A DNA stretch of 17,676 bases, taken from CAVQBP01 sp964448105 (GTDB taxonomy: Bacteria > Bacteroidota > Ignavibacteria > Ignavibacteriales > Ignavibacteriaceae). Shown here piece after piece: positions 14,756 through 17,676 of the stretch (positions are counted from its first letter, which is position 1; each line of letters begins with the position of its first letter). The notes beneath the pieces were generated by a model. That model searched no databases, was not told the DNA's origin, and saw nothing but the letters and a program-made list of their open reading frames with translations. The stretch covers positions 1-17,676 of the forward strand of contig CAYUVK010000110.1 of the NCBI GenBank assembly GCA_964448105.1, read 5' to 3'. The translations under genes and the position numbers were made by a program.

Positions 14756-16018
14756 ATGGATTTAGAAAAGTCGTTGCAAAAATTATATTCTCTTCATACT
14801 TTTGGGATTAAGCTTGGGCTCGATAATATAAAAGAATTCCTCAATTATATAGGAAATCCCCAAAAAGAATTAAGAGCGTTTCATATCGCCGGTTCCAACG
14901 GGAAAGGAAGTACAACGGCTTTTATATCTAGTATTTTGATGGAAATGAATTATAAAGTAGGAATGTATACGTCACCACATTTTGTAAGATTTAATGAACG
15001 TGTTAAAATAAACAATATTGAAATTTCAGACTACTATATCTCAAATTTTGTTTCGGATTATGAAAATTATATTGATGACAAACAACTTACTTTTTTTGAA
15101 GCGACAACTGCAATGGCATTTAAATATTTTGCGGAACAAAATGTAGATTACGCAGTAATTGAAACAGGATTGGGCGGAAGATTGGATGCAACCAATGTCC
15201 TGGAAACTTTAGCTGCAGTAATTACTTCAATCAGCCTGGAACATACTAATGTTTTAGGAAAAACAATTAAGGAAATTGCTGGAGAAAAAGCCGGAATAAT
15301 AAAACCGGGCTCAAAAGTTTTTATCGGAAAGCTTCCCGGTGATGCAGAAGAAGTAATGGAAAAGAAATGTGAAGATTTTGAATGTGAATTATTTAAAATA
15401 GACAATTATGTAATTGAGAAAAAAGATTCTCTTGAACTTTATAATGAAAATATCGAATTTAACGACTGGACAATACCTTTAAAGGGAAACTATCAGAAAT
15501 ATAATGCTGCTCTTGCCGGTTTAACTGTTTCCAAGACTTTTAACATGACAGATTTTACTCCAGTACGAAATGGTGTTAAAAATATTTTGATGAATACCGG
15601 ATTCCAGGGTAGATATGAATTCTTCAAAAGGAATCCCGATATAATTTTCGATTCCGCTCATAATCCCGAAGGTGTTAAAAATTTTGTTGATGAATTTAAA
15701 AAAGATTATAAAAAATATTCTAGGAGAATCCTGCTTTTTGGTGTGATGAGAGATAAAGCCATCGAAGAAATGCTACTGGATATTAAAGATTATTTTGATG
15801 AGGTATATATTACCGAGATAGAGAATGAACGTTCATATAAAATTGATGATCTTTTAAAAATTTCATCTAAAATAAATTTAAAAGTAAAAGTACAAAGGGA
15901 TCCGGTTCAATTATTAACTGAATTTGAGACGAAAGCAGAAAATGAATGTCTTGTTGCTTTAGGCAGCATGTATTTAATCGGAGAAATAAAATCAAAATTG
16001 ATAAATAAATTAACTTGA
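14756..16018 (+). CDS. folC: Folylpolyglutamate synthase / dihydrofolate synthase
   Basis: FolC joins glutamate to dihydropteroate and adds further glutamates to folates, using ATP. The 420-residue protein is a Mur-ligase-type enzyme of usual length. Motifs in order: P-loop GSNGKGST (46-53), YTSPHFVRFNERV (71-83), LTFFEATTAMAF (111-122), ETGLGGRLDATN (136-147), SISLEHTNVLGKTI (158-171), GEKAGI (176-181, K178 being the likely carbamylated lysine), and in the C-terminal domain FDSAHNPEG (298-306) with D299 and H302, then LFGVMRDKA (327-335). The start has a clear Shine-Dalgarno site. I cannot tell from the sequence whether it has both activities. The rho promoter begins inside its last codons. 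Confidence 0.96.
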   Translation: MDLEKSLQKLYSLHTFGIKLGLDNIKEFLNYIGNPQKELRAFHIAGSNGKGSTTAFISSILMEMNYKVGMYTSPHFVRFNERVKINNIEISDYYISNFVSDYENYIDDKQLTFFEATTAMAFKYFAEQNVDYAVIETGLGGRLDATNVLETLAAVITSISLEHTNVLGKTIKEIAGEKAGIIKPGSKVFIGKLPGDAEEVMEKKCEDFECELFKIDNYVIEKKDSLELYNENIEFNDWTIPLKGNYQKYNAALAGLTVSKTFNMTDFTPVRNGVKNILMNTGFQGRYEFFKRNPDIIFDSAHNPEGVKNFVDEFKKDYKKYSRRILLFGVMRDKAIEEMLLDIKDYFDEVYITEIENERSYKIDDLLKISSKINLKVKVQRDPVQLLTEFETKAENECLVALGSMYLIGEIKSKLINKLT

Positions 16019-16043
16019 CATTATTTTTAATTAAATGTATGTT
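16015..16043 (+). promoter_or_regulatory. Sigma-70 promoter for rho overlapping the folC stop codon
   Basis: TTGACA (16015-16020), a perfect -35 box, is followed after 17 bases by TATGTT (16038-16043), matching 4 of 6 positions of the -10 consensus. The folC stop TGA (16016-16018) lies within the -35 box. Transcription should start near 16050, giving a leader of about 140 bases before rho. This is the best promoter in the window. Confidence 0.6.
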
Positions 16044-16190
16044 AGAAACTAAACCTCGTGTTCCTTTCAAAGTTTTACAATAAAATAGTAAGTAATAAGC
16101 CCCGATATCTAATAGCATACCGGAAGCAATTGAAGAAATTAGTAATTAAAATACTAAGTATTTAACAACAACAAAGTTAGGATCAAAACA
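16044..16190 (+). other. Long untranslated leader of rho
   Basis: About 140 bases separate the predicted start from the rho ATG. I find no strong hairpin and no leader reading frame with a ribosome site. The early part has pyrimidine-rich patches, and Rho is known to autoregulate by terminating in its own leader in Escherichia coli; whether that applies here is inference. An AGG at 16179-16181 serves as a modest ribosome site. Confidence 0.45.
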
Positions 16191-17444
16191 ATGCCAATGG
16201 ATATTTCCGAACTGAAGTCAAAAAAAATTGTTGAGTTAAATGAGATAGCAAAAGGTCTCAACATAACTGGCTACAGTGATTTAAGAAAACAAGAATTAAT
16301 ATTTAAAATCTTAGAAGGGCAGACCGCCAAGGATGGATTAACCTTCTCAAAGGGTGTGCTTGAGGTACTTCCCGACGGTTACGGCTTTCTCAGGTCATCT
16401 GATTATAATTATTTACCTTCCCCCGATGATATTTATGTATCTCCATCACAGATAAAAAAATTTAGTTTAAGGACAGGTGATTATGTAAGTGGGCAGGTAA
16501 GGCCGCCAAAAGAAGGTGAAAGATTTTTTGCCCTTTTAAGAGTGGAAGCAGTAAATAATTTAGACCCTGAAGGAATTAGGGAAAGAACTTTATTCGATAA
16601 TCTTACACCTGTTTACCCAACAAAAAGAATCGTTCTCGAATCTGCTCCAGGAGAATATTCAATGAGAATTATGGATCTTTTATCTCCGATAGGCAAAGGA
16701 CAACGCGGTCTTGTTGTATCACCTCCTAAAAGCGGAAAAACTGTTTTACTTCAAAAGATTGCAAATTCAATAACAAGAAATCATCCCGAAATAAAATTAA
16801 TAATTTTGTTGATCGATGAACGCCCTGAAGAAGTTACTGATATGGAACGTTCCGTTAAAGGTGAAGTTATCAGTTCTACTTTTGATGAACCTGCGGAACG
16901 GCATGTCCAGGTTGCAGATATGGTTATCGAAAAAGCCAAACGTTTGGTTGAAGCAAAGGAAGATGTTGTAATCTTACTAGATAGTATAACAAGGCTGGCA
17001 AGAGCGCACAATATCGTTGTTCCTCACAGTGGTCGAATTCTTTCCGGTGGTGTTGATTCAAATGCACTTCATAAACCTAAAAGATTTTTTGGGGCTGCAA
17101 GAAATACCGAAGACGGCGGAAGCTTGACTATTATTGCAACTGCTTTAATCGATACCGGTAGCAGGATGGATGACGTTATTTTTGAAGAGTTCAAAGGTAC
17201 CGGCAACATGGAACTTGTTCTTAACCGTGATTTAAGTGACAGAAGAATTTTCCCAGCTATTGATGTTAATAAATCTGGAACAAGAAGAGAAGAATTATTG
17301 ATGAAAGAAGATGATCTCCAAAAAGTCTGGATATTAAGAAAAATATTAAGCGATTTTAGTCCGGTTGAAGCAATGGATTTCTTGCTTGATAAAATTAGAG
17401 GGACAAAAAATAATAAAGAATTCTTAAATAATATGAATAATTAA
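16191..17444 (+). CDS. rho: Transcription termination factor Rho
   Basis: Rho is a hexameric RNA helicase that ends transcription of untranslated RNA. The 417-residue protein is a compact, Escherichia coli-like form, without the long N-terminal insertions seen in many Bacteroidota and Actinobacteria. Order of parts: N-terminal helical domain (about 5-45), RNA-binding cold-shock-like domain with DGYGFLRS (62-69), Walker A SPPKSGKT (177-184), Walker B VVILLDSITR (259-268, with D264), Q-loop SGGVDSNALHKPKRFFGAA (285-303), R-loop GTGNMELVLNR (336-346) and the arginine finger region NKSGTRREEL (360-369, probably R365). The ATG at 16191 suits the AGG site better than a second ATG two codons later. 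All catalytic motifs are intact. Confidence 0.98.
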   Translation: MPMDISELKSKKIVELNEIAKGLNITGYSDLRKQELIFKILEGQTAKDGLTFSKGVLEVLPDGYGFLRSSDYNYLPSPDDIYVSPSQIKKFSLRTGDYVSGQVRPPKEGERFFALLRVEAVNNLDPEGIRERTLFDNLTPVYPTKRIVLESAPGEYSMRIMDLLSPIGKGQRGLVVSPPKSGKTVLLQKIANSITRNHPEIKLIILLIDERPEEVTDMERSVKGEVISSTFDEPAERHVQVADMVIEKAKRLVEAKEDVVILLDSITRLARAHNIVVPHSGRILSGGVDSNALHKPKRFFGAARNTEDGGSLTIIATALIDTGSRMDDVIFEEFKGTGNMELVLNRDLSDRRIFPAIDVNKSGTRREELLMKEDDLQKVWILRKILSDFSPVEAMDFLLDKIRGTKNNKEFLNNMNN

Positions 17445-17445
17445 T

Positions 17446-17485
17446 CCACGGGTCCCTACAAAGGGCGATCTTTCCCGGATTTTTT
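17446..17485 (+). terminator. Probable intrinsic terminator of rho
   Basis: Just after the rho stop, CGGG (17449-17452) can pair with CCCG (17474-17477), enclosing an inner stem CCCT (17454-17457) with AGGG (17462-17465), followed closely by a run of six T (17480-17485). GC content here is high for this genome. The fold is not ideal because of an 8-base bulge, but the position and T-run favour a terminator. Confidence 0.55.
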
Positions 17486-17515
17486 CATTATTGAGTTATC
17501 AATATTTTGTCTTTT

Positions 17516-17532
17516 TTACAACGAAGTTGTAA
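17516..17532. repeat. Perfect hairpin downstream of rho
   Basis: TTACAAC (17516-17522), loop GAA, GTTGTAA (17526-17532) form a 7-base perfect stem, extendable through a wobble pair and T-A pairs to the preceding T-run. The T-run precedes the stem on the plus strand, so it is not a standard plus-strand terminator. No gene is visible from here to the window end. Confidence 0.5.
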
Positions 17533-17676
17533 GAAATGTCTGAATATTAAATTTTCAAATTATAATTCTATTTGAATAATTTAAGATTAAATCTATTAAT
17601 TAATCTTGCAATTTTGTAATCTTGAGTCCACTCCGAAAAGTCGAGAGAAAAGATAAAGAAAATAATTAAAAGAAGG
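17533..17676. other. Untranslated end of window after rho
   Basis: No credible reading frame is seen in these 144 AT-rich bases. Bases 17625-17643 (GAGTCCACTCCGAAAAGTC) stand out as richer in GC than the surroundings. The window ends in AGAAGG, which resembles a Shine-Dalgarno site, so a gene may start just beyond 17676; this is inference. Confidence 0.4.

Noticed and set aside
16035..16052. A five-codon leader peptide frame (ATG TAT GTT AGA AAC TAA) before rho.
   Set aside because: It overlaps the predicted -10 box and lies upstream of the likely transcript start, and it has no ribosome site.
15867..16118. An 83-codon minus-strand open frame across the folC end and the rho promoter.
   Set aside because: It overlaps conserved folC coding sequence and the rho promoter, has no ribosome site, and its translation resembles no protein I know; open frames by chance are common in AT-rich DNA.

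Overview
The window is an AT-rich bacterial chromosome segment with two oppositely oriented gene blocks that diverge from a 464-base spacer (9189-9652). There is no sign of phage, plasmid, IS element, CRISPR array or RNA gene. Split nuoC and nuoD, a nuo set without nuoEFG, a class 1B pyrK-pyrD pair, a compact Rho, weak or absent Shine-Dalgarno sites at many starts, and spacers full of short AT-rich inverted repeats would fit the Bacteroidota/Chlorobiota/Ignavibacteriota group. My best guess is an Ignavibacteria-like organism. This is inference from gene content and style, not a database match.

Minus-strand block, read from 9188 down to 52: nuoA-B-C-D-H-I-J-K-L-M, the membrane arm and connecting module of respiratory complex I. 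Genes overlap by 4 bases or sit a few bases apart, except for two spacers: nuoC-nuoD (46 bases) and nuoK-nuoL (128 bases). Both spacers hold inverted repeats. NuoE, NuoF and NuoG, which form the NADH-oxidising module, are missing and there is no room for remnants, so this locus encodes a so-called 11-subunit type complex (nuoN would lie just beyond base 1). NuoI carries an unusual charged tail of about 80 residues.

Plus-strand block, 9653 to 17444: alr (alanine racemase), an unrecognised helical protein, and manC (mannose-1-phosphate guanylyltransferase), packed with no gaps and probably co-transcribed. After a 251-base spacer come pyrK and pyrD (NAD-linked dihydroorotate dehydrogenase, overlapping by 4 bases), then folC (folylpolyglutamate/dihydrofolate synthase) and rho. 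The block mixes peptidoglycan, sugar-nucleotide, pyrimidine and folate biosynthesis with transcription termination.

Most genes are ordinary housekeeping genes. I did not find a clear new biological system. The points that best merit a second look are the unknown protein between alr and manC, the nested inverted repeats between nuoK and nuoL, the perfect palindrome at the likely nuo transcription start, a repeated promoter-like module upstream of alr, a strong rho promoter whose -35 box overlaps the folC stop codon, and the NuoI tail in a complex that lacks its NADH module.
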